Assembly: GCA_004556875.1 (NCBI GenBank)
Contig: SFFP01000119.1
Location: 1 to 6,092 of the forward strand
Source: Ruminococcus flavefaciens
Lineage (GTDB): Bacteria > Bacillota_A > Clostridia > Oscillospirales > Ruminococcaceae
DNA length: 6,092 bases
Direction: 5' to 3'
This document shows, in pieces, positions 1-5,562 of this stretch. The notes under the pieces are model-generated. The model did no database searches. It saw only the letters and a list, made by a program, of their open reading frames with translations, and was not told where the DNA came from. Position 1 is the stretch's first letter. Every line of letters begins with the position of its first letter. The translations under genes were made by a program, and so were the position numbers.

Positions 1-426
1 ACTGTATCTGTAACAGGTGCTGAAAACAAGTGGAATATGTGCGGTATACATATCACATATCCCGATGTATTGCAGTGTCAGATAGAGGACGAGGAAGACC
101 TTACGGTAGATTATGAGATAGGTGAGGCTGCAAAGAAAAACGCAGGATTTGTTGCTATGGACTGGCAGAGAAATCTTGCTCCTGAGCTTGTAAGAGACAA
201 GAAGCGGTCTGTATTCTTTACGACCATGTTTCAGGACAATAACGGCAAGGACGGCGATATAGCTTCGTTCTTCTTCAAGATACCTGATGATGCTCAGCCG
301 GGCACTGTGTATGATTTAGGCTATTATTACATGGACTCTGATATGTTCAGAAACCTTGAAAATGATATGTCGCTTGAAAAATATGCCTTTGAACACCTTG
401 AAGGCGGAAGTATAACTGTAAGATGA
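1..426 (+). CDS. Cohesin-like domain protein, C-terminal fragment (5' end outside window)
   Basis: The frame is open from base 1 to the TGA at 424-426, giving 141 residues; an internal ATG at 37 lies inside the domain and has no ribosome site, so the gene starts upstream. The fragment begins TVSVTGAENKW, then CGIHITYP, and ends with GDIASFFFKIPDDAQPGTVY, an aromatic stretch GYYYMDSDMF and a final GGSITVR. This order (V-x-V-x-G start, 'K-x-P-x-x-A-x-x-G-x-x-Y' strand, terminal G-x-I-x-V strand) is the plan of cohesin domains, and the spacing and the 'D-x-F' segment recall the ScaE-type cohesin of Ruminococcus flavefaciens, from memory of that protein. Cohesins bind dockerin modules in cellulosomes outside the cell. 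The protein stops directly after the domain, so no LPXTG sorting signal, dockerin or membrane anchor follows. It could also be a related beta-sandwich adhesin domain. Family call moderately sure; ligand unknown. Confidence 0.6.
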   Translation, partial: TVSVTGAENKWNMCGIHITYPDVLQCQIEDEEDLTVDYEIGEAAKKNAGFVAMDWQRNLAPELVRDKKRSVFFTTMFQDNNGKDGDIASFFFKIPDDAQPGTVYDLGYYYMDSDMFRNLENDMSLEKYAFEHLEGGSITVR

Positions 427-432
427 TTTTAA

Positions 433-462
433 GGAGCTGCGGCGCATAAGTGCGGCAGCTCC
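433..462 (+). terminator. Hairpin after the cohesin-like gene, possible weak terminator
   Basis: GGAGCTGC (433-440) pairs perfectly with GCAGCTCC (455-462), and CGC (443-445) can pair with GCG (452-454) above a two-base bulge, leaving a six-base loop. It lies six bases after the stop codon. The bases that follow (ATGTATTTCATATGG) are only mildly T-rich, so termination may be partial and some transcripts may continue into the gene at 491. Confidence 0.45.
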
Positions 463-490
463 ATGTATTTCATATGGAAAGGAAACAGCA

Positions 491-1618
491 ATGAATAAAA
501 AGGAAACAGCAGAGATAAAAAAGAATTTTTCGGACAAGAGCGGATTTTTCATTATGGAGCGCGTTCTTACAGCGTTCATCGACGCTGAGAAAAACGTAAG
601 ATACCACAATGTAAGCTCATGCCTTACCATGCCTGTTGAGGAGCACGATGTTTACGATGAGACACTGAAAAAAGTCCTCAATACCAACGTAGGCAAGGCT
701 TTTATCGAGTATGAATTCCCGAATGAAGCCTATGACGAGGGACAGCCTCAGAACATCCTTTATACTCTTCTTACATCTGAGCTTAAAGACGATATCGCCT
801 GTGAGGATTTCCTCAATCATATCGCTAATAATATCGCATATACAGGTCCGTTTGCGGTAATTACGGCTTACTGTACATACACTATCCGCAAAAAGGACAA
901 AAACGACGAATTTGCTGACGGTGAGGACGAGATATACCGTTATATCCTTACAGCTATTTGCCCTGTGAATACAAGCAAGGACGGCTTTATTTTCGACAGC
1001 GTTGGCAACGAGATAACTAAAAAGGTCAACACTGAGCTTATTATCAGCAAAGCTCCGTCAGACGGCTTCCTTTATCCTGTTTTCAGCAACAGAAGCTCGG
1101 ATATCAACCACGTTATGTACTACACTAAGAACATCAAATCGCCTAATGTTTCCGTAGTCGAGAATGTTCTCGGCTGTACATTCGTTATGTCTGCTGAGAG
1201 CGAGAAAAACAGCTTTCAGAGCATACTCAAAAACGTTGTGGGCGATGACCTTGATTATACTCTCATCAAGACCGTAAACGAGAAAATACAGGAGGTAGTT
1301 GAGGATAACAAGGACGACACAGACAAGGTAGTCATAGACAATGCCCGTCTGAAGGATATCCTCGTAGATGTTGGACTTCCCGAAGAAAGAGTCAATATGG
1401 TCGAGCCTGTTTACGAAAAGGTCTGCGGCAATGCACCGCTTACTGCGGCTAATCTTGTTGAGACAAAGACAGTCCTCACATCGCCCGGTATAACCGTAAA
1501 TATCAAGCCTTCTGCGGCTGATAAGGTGCGCACAAGCGTTGTGGACGGCAGACGCTGTCTCCTCATTGATATAGACGACCCTACTATCGAGATAAACGGA
1601 CTTCCCGTTACTCTTTAA
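491..1618 (+). CDS. DUF4317 family protein, function unknown
   Basis: A complete 375-residue protein. The start ATG at 491 follows a purine-rich ribosome site (GGAAAGGA, 476-483) by seven bases. The sequence matches my recollection of the DUF4317 family: the N-terminus MNKKETAEIKKNF, the segment YRYILTAICPVNTSKDG (about 149-165) and the segment DGFLYPVFSNRSSDIN with HVMYYTKN after it (about 191-214). No signal peptide, transmembrane helix, metal site or catalytic motif is evident, so a soluble cytoplasmic protein is likely. The part after about 215 is less motif-rich and has an acidic/basic helical stretch around 255-285 (EKIQEVVEDNKDD). The family has no established biochemical role. The gene stands alone between a hairpin at 433-462 and a strong terminator at 1640-1670; I see no convincing promoter in the short gap upstream, so it may partly depend on readthrough. 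Confidence 0.85.
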   Translation: MNKKETAEIKKNFSDKSGFFIMERVLTAFIDAEKNVRYHNVSSCLTMPVEEHDVYDETLKKVLNTNVGKAFIEYEFPNEAYDEGQPQNILYTLLTSELKDDIACEDFLNHIANNIAYTGPFAVITAYCTYTIRKKDKNDEFADGEDEIYRYILTAICPVNTSKDGFIFDSVGNEITKKVNTELIISKAPSDGFLYPVFSNRSSDINHVMYYTKNIKSPNVSVVENVLGCTFVMSAESEKNSFQSILKNVVGDDLDYTLIKTVNEKIQEVVEDNKDDTDKVVIDNARLKDILVDVGLPEERVNMVEPVYEKVCGNAPLTAANLVETKTVLTSPGITVNIKPSAADKVRTSVVDGRRCLLIDIDDPTIEINGLPVTL

Positions 1619-1639
1619 GAATTGAAAATTAACTGAACT

Positions 1640-1670
1640 AAAAAAGGAGACCAAATCGGTCTCCTTTTTT
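1640..1670. terminator. Bidirectional intrinsic terminator between DUF4317 gene and NUDIX gene
   Basis: Six A (1640-1645), stem GGAGACC (1646-1652), loop AAATC, stem GGTCTCC (1658-1664), six T (1665-1670). The A-run and T-run let it work in both directions, ending the plus-strand DUF4317 transcript and the convergent minus-strand NUDIX transcript. The NUDIX stop codon (1672-1670) touches the T-run, so the two genes share one terminator. Confidence 0.93.
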
Positions 1671-2083
1671 CAATGATTTTCCTTGATAGCGGTCTTTGCC
1701 TTTGCCACGATAGTTCTGTCGTTTTCGTATGACAGGATATTTCCGGCATAGGAGATATCTACCCAGCGTATTTCGGCTATCTCTCCCTCCTGAGGCGAAA
1801 AATCAACATTCTTCGCTTTTGCAAGGAAGTAAACGACGACTTTGAGAGTGTCTTTTTTCGGTGAATAGGTAACTGTTTCTCTGAATGTCGGGTCGATAAT
1901 AACGTCAATGGAGGTTTCCTCCATGATTTCACGACGAGCAGTTTCAACCTCGGTCTCACCCTTTTCAACGTGACCTTTTGGGAATGACCAATGACCGCTG
2001 TTGATGTGCTTTATCAGCAGTATTTCCGTATTGCCGTGGTATTTCCTGTAGACAATGGCGCCGCATGATTTCTCGTGAAGCAT
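1670..2083 (-). CDS. NUDIX hydrolase, Ap4A-hydrolase-like
   Basis: A 137-residue protein starting MLHEKSCGAIVYR. The start at 2083 is chosen because GAAAGGA (2096-2090 on the minus strand) sits six bases upstream and because the protein then begins at the usual first strand of the fold. The NUDIX box runs from G37 to I59: G37, E43, R51-E52 and E55-E56 are the metal-binding and catalytic positions, in the pattern G-x5-E-x7-R-E-x-x-E-E. The consensus glycine near the end of the box is Ser58. The preceding segment SGHWSFPKGHVEKGET and the following VYFLA and E-I-x-x-x-R-W-V elements are like small diadenosine tetraphosphate hydrolases (NUDT2 type), which cleave Ap4A to ATP and AMP; other nucleoside diphosphate-linked substrates remain possible. 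It is monocistronic, convergent to the DUF4317 gene, with a clear promoter at 2197-2169. Confidence 0.9.
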   Translation of the reverse strand: MLHEKSCGAIVYRKYHGNTEILLIKHINSGHWSFPKGHVEKGETEVETARREIMEETSIDVIIDPTFRETVTYSPKKDTLKVVVYFLAKAKNVDFSPQEGEIAEIRWVDISYAGNILSYENDRTIVAKAKTAIKENH

Positions 2084-2089
2084 ATATGA

Positions 2090-2096
2090 TCCTTTC
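2090..2096 (-). promoter_or_regulatory. Ribosome binding site fixing the NUDIX start
   Basis: On the minus strand GAAAGGA precedes the ATG at 2083 by six bases. It argues against the in-frame upstream ATG at 2164, which lies at about the predicted transcript start and would add 27 residues read through two RNA hairpins. Confidence 0.75.
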
Positions 2097-2097
2097 T

Positions 2098-2114
2098 TGC
2101 CTGCGGAACAGGCA
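2098..2114 (-). other. RNA hairpin directly upstream of the NUDIX ribosome site
   Basis: On the plus strand TGCCTG (2098-2103), CGGAA, CAGGCA (2109-2114): a perfect 6-bp stem with a five-base loop. In the NUDIX mRNA it ends two bases before the ribosome binding site, so its folding could affect translation. No known riboswitch or protein site is recognised. Confidence 0.5.
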
Positions 2115-2121
2115 GAATAAG

Positions 2122-2155
2122 AGCAGTTCGCCCTGCTTCGGGGGACTGCTTTTTT
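2122..2155. terminator. Terminator-like hairpin in the NUDIX leader region
   Basis: AGCAGT (2122-2127) pairs with ACTGCT (2145-2150), extended by T-G and C-G pairs and an inner CCC/GGG pairing around loop TGCTTC, followed by six T (2150-2155) on the plus strand. Read on the plus strand it has the form of an intrinsic terminator, though no plus-strand gene precedes it after the terminator at 1640-1670. Read on the minus strand it is a stable hairpin in the 5' leader of the NUDIX mRNA, without a U-run after it. Which role matters cannot be decided from sequence. Confidence 0.5.
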
Positions 2156-2160
2156 GTTGT

Positions 2161-2188
2161 TCACAATTATTATATCATATTATTGTGA
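2161..2188. promoter_or_regulatory. Inverted repeat over the NUDIX promoter, candidate operator
   Basis: TCACAAT (2161-2167) and ATTGTGA (2182-2188) are a perfect 7-bp inverted repeat with a 14-base AT-rich centre. It encloses the -10 box (2174-2169) and the expected start site near 2162, and ends four bases before the -35 box, an ideal place for a repressor. The arms face the opposite way from Rex or Crp sites (TTGTGA...TCACAA), so no regulator is named. Confidence 0.4.
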
Positions 2189-2197
2189 AAATAGCAA
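2169..2197 (-). promoter_or_regulatory. Housekeeping promoter of the NUDIX gene (proximal)
   Basis: On the minus strand TTGCTA (2197-2192) is followed after exactly 17 bases by TATAAT (2174-2169). The -35 matches TTGACA at four of six positions and the -10 is perfect. The start would be near 2162, giving a leader of about 79 bases that contains the two hairpins at 2150-2122 and 2114-2098. Confidence 0.72.
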
Positions 2198-2245
2198 CAG
2201 GCGCGGAGAAATATCTGCCGTTTTTTTATTTTCGGCGCGAAAAAG
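2183..2245. repeat. 63-bp direct repeat, copy 1
   Basis: Matches 2277-2339 at 60 of 63 positions (differences at 2186, 2201 and 2233), with a period of 94 bp. The unit holds, in plus orientation, the complement of the -35 box (TAGCAA), a short hairpin CGGAGA/TCTGCCG with a bulged G (2204-2220) followed by seven T, and the imperfect palindrome TTTTCG-GCG-CGAAAA (2229-2243). Neither copy encodes a protein in a consistent frame, since 94 is not divisible by three. Confidence 0.95.
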
Positions 2246-2262
2246 GGTGCGCAGGCACTGCG

Positions 2263-2291
2263 CTTATAACATATATTTGCGAAAATAGCAA
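2263..2291 (-). promoter_or_regulatory. Second, upstream promoter-like element from the repeat
   Basis: The same TTGCTA -35 (2291-2286), carried in repeat copy 2, is followed after 17 bases by TATAAG (2268-2263), a five-of-six -10. This would be a second start for the NUDIX gene, 94 bp further upstream. The -10 lies outside the repeated unit, so its presence at the same spacing in both copies is notable. The inverted repeat that covers the proximal promoter is not present here. Confidence 0.45.
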
Positions 2292-2339
2292 CAGCCGCGG
2301 AGAAATATCTGCCGTTTTTTTATTTTTGGCGCGAAAAAG
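2277..2339. repeat. 63-bp direct repeat, copy 2
   Basis: Second copy of the unit at 2183-2245. In this copy the palindrome arm reads TTTTTG instead of TTTTCG (C to T at 2327), and the GC-rich block is CCGCGG instead of GCGCGG. The 31-base spacer 2246-2276 between copies has a small inverted repeat, GCGCA (2249-2253) and TGCGC (2259-2263). No mobile element ends or target duplications are seen. Confidence 0.95.
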
Positions 2340-2368
2340 CATACTTGTACTCACTGTTGAATATAATT
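2338..2368 (+). promoter_or_regulatory. Candidate promoter for the sipL-like/spoIVA pair
   Basis: A TATAAT box (2362-2367) lies 32 bases before the start codon, but there is no good TTGACA at 17 bp. The sequence AGCATA (2338-2343), then 15 bases, then GAATATAATT (2359-2368) resembles the sigma-F/sigma-G type promoter (GCATA, 15-base spacer, GGxxAxAxT). By known biology the mother-cell factor sigma-E would be expected for these genes, and a good sigma-E -10 (CATACAAT type) is not evident: CATACTTG at 2340 matches only in its first half. Treat as a candidate only. Confidence 0.3.
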
Positions 2369-2399
2369 ACACAAAGCAATCTTCAAGGAGGTCGACCCT

Positions 2400-3941
2400 A
2401 TGGAATTAAAACTCAACAGAGAGACTGTGCCTGCCGCTGAAATGATATATGACGGTATTCAGGAGCAGCCTTTGGAACTGGATTATATTCTTCCCGATTA
2501 CTGTCCCGATATTTTCAGACTTATCCGCTGCGATACCACTCCTGTGATAATGGATTGGGGGGTCAGCGGTGACAAGCTGACATATGAGCTGAGGTGCGAT
2601 ATACATATCCTTTACTGCGGTGAAAACAGCAGTGATGTGCAGTCTGTTGAGCAGCACAGAAGCTTTACAAAGACCATTGAACTTGGCAAAAACGCTGAGT
2701 CAGCAGAGATAAGACTTGTCCCGAAGGCAGACCACGTTAATTTTCGCGCTGTGAACAAGCGCCGCCTTGACCTGAGAGGAGCTGTTTCTGTGAAGGTGAC
2801 CGTAACAGGTCAGCAGGAACAGGAAGTCATATCTGATGCGTTCGGCATGAATATACAGCTAAAAAAAACACCTGTGAAATTTGCCGCAGGCAGGCTCAGT
2901 GCAGAGAAAAATGTCCGCATCGAAGAAGAGACAGAGCTTGGAGCAGCTATGCCTGATGTGACGGCTATCCTTAATTGCCGCAGCAGTGCGTCACAGTGTG
3001 AGATAAAGCTTATCTCAGGCAAACTTCTCGCAAAAGGGGAAATAGATGTTGAAATTCTCTACTCAGCTGAAAACAGTGTTGAAAACATGAGATTTTCTCT
3101 CGGATACAGCCAGATAATCGACATTGACGGACTTGATGACAGCTATGACTGTATGGTAACGCCTGAGATGCTCAGCTGTGATATAGCTGTGACTGCTGAC
3201 AAGGAGGGAAACAACCGTATATTGCGCTGTGAAGCGGAAATAAGACTGGGTTGCAGAGCCGTAAGGACAGCTACTGCAATGATAGCTGAGGACGCTTTTT
3301 CAACAGTATATCCGTGTAATGTTGAAATATCAGAGATAAAAGCTGAGCAGATACCTGCGGTCTACGATGAGAGCTTCCGACACAGTGCAAAGCTTGCGGA
3401 GGGAGATAACGTGCCGCAAACTATCTACGCAATGTGGAGCGCTCCGAAAAATATAAATACGCGCATAGGCGATGACGGACGTTCTGTAGTTATCAGCGGT
3501 ATGCTGACCTATTCAATGGCGGCAAAGGATAAAACAGGCATGATGATAATGCCTGACCGTGATGAAGCCTTTGAGGAAACTATCGGGCTCCCCGATAATG
3601 TCAGCGGTGCTTCTGTGTCGGCAGAGGTCAGCGTGAGAGAGACTTCCTACGACATATCTGCTGAGGGAGTCCTTACAGGCAAGGCGGATATCGGTGTTAA
3701 GCTGTCAGTCTATAGCTCAGACTGCATAAAAGCCGTTACGGATATCTCAATTGACGAAACAACCAAAAAGGAGCGTGACGGAGATTACGCCATAAAGCTG
3801 TATTTTGGTGTTGAGAATGAAGATGTCTGGGACATTGCAAAGCGCTACAGCACAAGCGTTTCAGCTATAATGGAGGAAAATGAGCTGAGCGGTGAGCGCC
3901 TCGAAAACGGCGGAATGCTGCTTATACCCATTGTTTCGTAA
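2400..3941 (+). CDS. sipL: SipL-like SPOCS/LysM spore coat morphogenesis protein
   Basis: A complete 513-residue protein with a near-perfect ribosome site AAGGAGG (2385-2391) eight bases before the ATG. It starts with a conserved N-terminal segment including LDYILPDYCPDI (about 28-38), the signature of SPOCS (DUF3794) proteins. SPOCS-type beta-rich regions lie at about 26-140, 170-288 and 325-440. The C-terminus (about 465-511) is a LysM domain with the core VWDIAKRYSTSVSAIMEEN and the closing LLIPIV. There is no signal peptide, so it acts in the mother-cell cytoplasm rather than on the cell wall. The architecture equals SipL of C. difficile, which binds SpoIVA through its LysM and is needed to keep the coat on the forespore. 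As I recall, Ile463 and Trp475 of that LysM are needed for binding; here Ile465 and Trp477 stand with the same spacing. spoIVA follows 50 bp downstream, which supports the assignment. Confidence 0.88.
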   Translation: MELKLNRETVPAAEMIYDGIQEQPLELDYILPDYCPDIFRLIRCDTTPVIMDWGVSGDKLTYELRCDIHILYCGENSSDVQSVEQHRSFTKTIELGKNAESAEIRLVPKADHVNFRAVNKRRLDLRGAVSVKVTVTGQQEQEVISDAFGMNIQLKKTPVKFAAGRLSAEKNVRIEEETELGAAMPDVTAILNCRSSASQCEIKLISGKLLAKGEIDVEILYSAENSVENMRFSLGYSQIIDIDGLDDSYDCMVTPEMLSCDIAVTADKEGNNRILRCEAEIRLGCRAVRTATAMIAEDAFSTVYPCNVEISEIKAEQIPAVYDESFRHSAKLAEGDNVPQTIYAMWSAPKNINTRIGDDGRSVVISGMLTYSMAAKDKTGMMIMPDRDEAFEETIGLPDNVSGASVSAEVSVRETSYDISAEGVLTGKADIGVKLSVYSSDCIKAVTDISIDETTKKERDGDYAIKLYFGVENEDVWDIAKRYSTSVSAIMEENELSGERLENGGMLLIPIVS

Positions 3942-3951
3942 TTCAGAATAA

Positions 3952-3973
3952 AGGGCTGAGGTGTTTCGGCTCT
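3952..3973 (+). other. RNA hairpin in the sipL-spoIVA gap
   Basis: AGGGCTGA (3952-3959) and TCGGCTCT (3966-3973) can form an 8-bp RNA stem containing two G-U pairs, with a six-base loop. It ends a few bases before the spoIVA ribosome site (AAAGGAG, 3979-3985) and has no T-run, so it is not a terminator. It could be an RNA processing or translation-tuning element, or chance. Confidence 0.35.
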
Positions 3974-3991
3974 CAATAAAAGGAGATTTGT

Positions 3992-5467
3992 ATGGCAAAA
4001 GATATATACAGCAATATCGCTGAGCGAACAGGCGGCGATATCTACATAGGCGTTGTCGGACCTGTTCGCACCGGAAAATCCACCTTCATAAAACGATTTA
4101 TGGAGTCGCTGGTGATACCGAACATAACGAGCGAGTTCAAGCGCGAACGCGCTATTGACGAGCTTCCGCAGTCAGCAGCAGGGAAGACTATAATGACTAC
4201 AGAGCCGAAATTTATCCCTGAGGAGGCTGTTCAGATAGACCTGGGAAACGGCGCAGAGTTCAATGTGCGGCTTATCGACTGCGTGGGATATATCGTACCG
4301 AGTTCGCTTGGATATATCGAGAATGAACAGCCGCGAATGGTCATGACATCGTGGTTCGATGAGGAGATACCGTTCAATATGGCGGCTGAGATAGGTACTC
4401 AGAAGGTCATAACCGATCATTCCACAATTGGTCTTGTCATCACGACGGACGGCTCAGTGACGGATATCCCCCGTGAGGAATATGAGGAGTGCGAAGAGCG
4501 TGTTATCCGCGAATTGCGGGAGCTTGGAAAGCCGTTTATAGTCATTCTCAATACCGTTGACCCGAAATCGCAGGAGACTGCCGCACTTGCCGCAAAGCTT
4601 ACTGAGCGCTATGACGCAAAGGTCATACCTGTAAACTGTCTTGAACTTGGCGAGGAGGATATCCGCGGAATAATCCGAGAGATACTGTTCTCGTTCCCGA
4701 TAAAGGAGATAAATATCCGTACGGCGCGGTGGATAAACTCTCTCGGCAAGGGACACTGGCTGAAAACCGAGATACTTGACTGTATCCGCAATGCGGCAAA
4801 GGATATAAAGCTTGTCCGCGAAGCTGAGGACGCGGCGAAAGCCATATCTGAGTGCCCGAATGTGCTGAAAGCCGAGATAAGCAGTATTGATCTGGGAAAA
4901 GGCTCTGTGACTATTACTGCGGAGCTTGACAACAGCCTGTTTTATAAGATACTTGGGGAGACTACAGGCATCGAGATAGAGAGCGAAAGCGACCTTATGC
5001 CGCTTCTTGCTGAGCTTAACGACATACGCCGCAAATACAAGCGTATAGAGCCTGCGCTTGCAGAGGTGGAGGCAACAGGCTATGGAATAGTCATGCCCGA
5101 GCTTGAAGAGATGTCGCTGGAAGAGCCGAAGATAATCCGTCAGGGCGGCAAATACGGCGTAAAGCTCAAAGCCTCCGCGCCGTCGATACATCTGATGAAA
5201 GCCAATATCAATACGACTATCAGTCCGATCGTGGGAACTGAGCGGCAGTCCGAGGAGCTTGTCATGTATCTGCTTGACGGCTTTGACGATGACCCGAAAA
5301 AGATATGGGAGAGCAATATTTTCGGCAAATCCCTGCATGAACTGGTCAATGAGGGACTTCACAGCAAGCTTTTCAAAATGCCTGTTGATGCGCGAATGAA
5401 GCTGCAGGAGACTCTTGAAAGAGTCATAAACGAAGGCTGTTCGGGACTTATCTGCTTTATATTGTAA
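3992..5467 (+). CDS. spoIVA: Stage IV sporulation protein A, spore coat ATPase
   Basis: A full-length 491-residue protein (the Bacillus subtilis protein is 492). The ATG at 3992 follows AAAGGAG by six bases, and MAKDIYSNIAERTGGDIYIG is the typical SpoIVA start. The ATPase domain (about 1-235) has the Walker A motif GPVRTGKST (23-31, catalytic Lys29), the TTEPKFIP segment with Thr69/Thr70 at the place of the known sensor threonines, and the Walker B-like LIDCVGY with Asp96. A middle domain follows (about 240-390), then the C-terminal domain ending GCSGLICFIL, the conserved tail region that in B. subtilis contacts SpoVM on the forespore membrane. SpoIVA hydrolyses ATP to polymerise irreversibly around the forespore in the mother cell, forming the coat basement layer. 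All key residues are present, so the protein should be active. It probably shares a transcript with the SipL-like gene. No spoVM is seen in the window. Confidence 0.97.
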   Translation: MAKDIYSNIAERTGGDIYIGVVGPVRTGKSTFIKRFMESLVIPNITSEFKRERAIDELPQSAAGKTIMTTEPKFIPEEAVQIDLGNGAEFNVRLIDCVGYIVPSSLGYIENEQPRMVMTSWFDEEIPFNMAAEIGTQKVITDHSTIGLVITTDGSVTDIPREEYEECEERVIRELRELGKPFIVILNTVDPKSQETAALAAKLTERYDAKVIPVNCLELGEEDIRGIIREILFSFPIKEINIRTARWINSLGKGHWLKTEILDCIRNAAKDIKLVREAEDAAKAISECPNVLKAEISSIDLGKGSVTITAELDNSLFYKILGETTGIEIESESDLMPLLAELNDIRRKYKRIEPALAEVEATGYGIVMPELEEMSLEEPKIIRQGGKYGVKLKASAPSIHLMKANINTTISPIVGTERQSEELVMYLLDGFDDDPKKIWESNIFGKSLHELVNEGLHSKLFKMPVDARMKLQETLERVINEGCSGLICFIL

Positions 5468-5472
5468 AAAAA

Positions 5473-5505
5473 GGCAGCGTGACGCTGCACCCTTGCCACG
5501 CTGCC
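5473..5505 (+). repeat. Inverted repeat just after spoIVA
   Basis: GGCAGCGTG (5473-5481) and CACGCTGCC (5497-5505) form a perfect 9-bp stem around a 15-base loop. The left arm can instead pair with a nearer copy, GCAGC (5474-5478) with GCTGC (5484-5488), so two exclusive folds exist. No T-run follows, so it is more likely a 3'-end stabilising hairpin or a repetitive element than a terminator. The next bases contain a short direct repeat, GCTCGC-AA-GCTCGC (5506-5519). Confidence 0.7.
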
Positions 5506-5523
5506 GCTCGCAAGCTCGCTCAC

Positions 5524-5540
5524 TATCATCGAAAATGATA
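5524..5540. repeat. Small inverted repeat
   Basis: TATCAT (5524-5529), CGAAA, ATGATA (5535-5540): a perfect 6-bp inverted repeat between the spoIVA 3' hairpin and the terminator. No function can be assigned. Confidence 0.4.
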
Positions 5541-5562
5541 CTTGTACATCGCTTACAGAACT

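Noticed and set aside
1058..1654. 198-codon minus-strand frame across the DUF4317 gene
   Set aside because: Antisense to a conserved gene, starts without a ribosome site and ends inside the shared terminator region; the protein is Cys/Val/Tyr-rich without domain character.
1670..2164. Longer NUDIX protein starting at 2164
   Set aside because: That ATG lies at about the predicted transcript start, lacks a ribosome site, and the extra 27 residues are encoded by the leader hairpins; the start at 2083 has a good ribosome site.
2161..2198. Rex- or Crp-type operator at the NUDIX promoter
   Set aside because: The half-sites are in the opposite order (TCACAA...TTGTGA with a 14-base gap), so neither consensus fits.
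2183..2339. CRISPR array or insertion-sequence remnant
   Set aside because: Only two 63-bp units with a 31-base spacer, no terminal inverted repeats, no target duplication and no cas or transposase gene.
2065..2409. 114-codon plus-strand frame from the NUDIX gene into the sipL-like start
   Set aside because: Runs through the promoter, the direct repeats and the hairpins; the two repeat copies are read in different frames, which a real protein repeat would not show.
4454..5362. 302-codon open frame on the minus strand inside spoIVA
   Set aside because: It is fully antisense to an unmistakable, complete spoIVA; it has no recognisable domain and its openness reflects the codon use of spoIVA.
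5538..5547. ATACTTGTAC also found at 2341-2350
   Set aside because: Ten bases only, in unrelated surroundings; too short to call a repeat.
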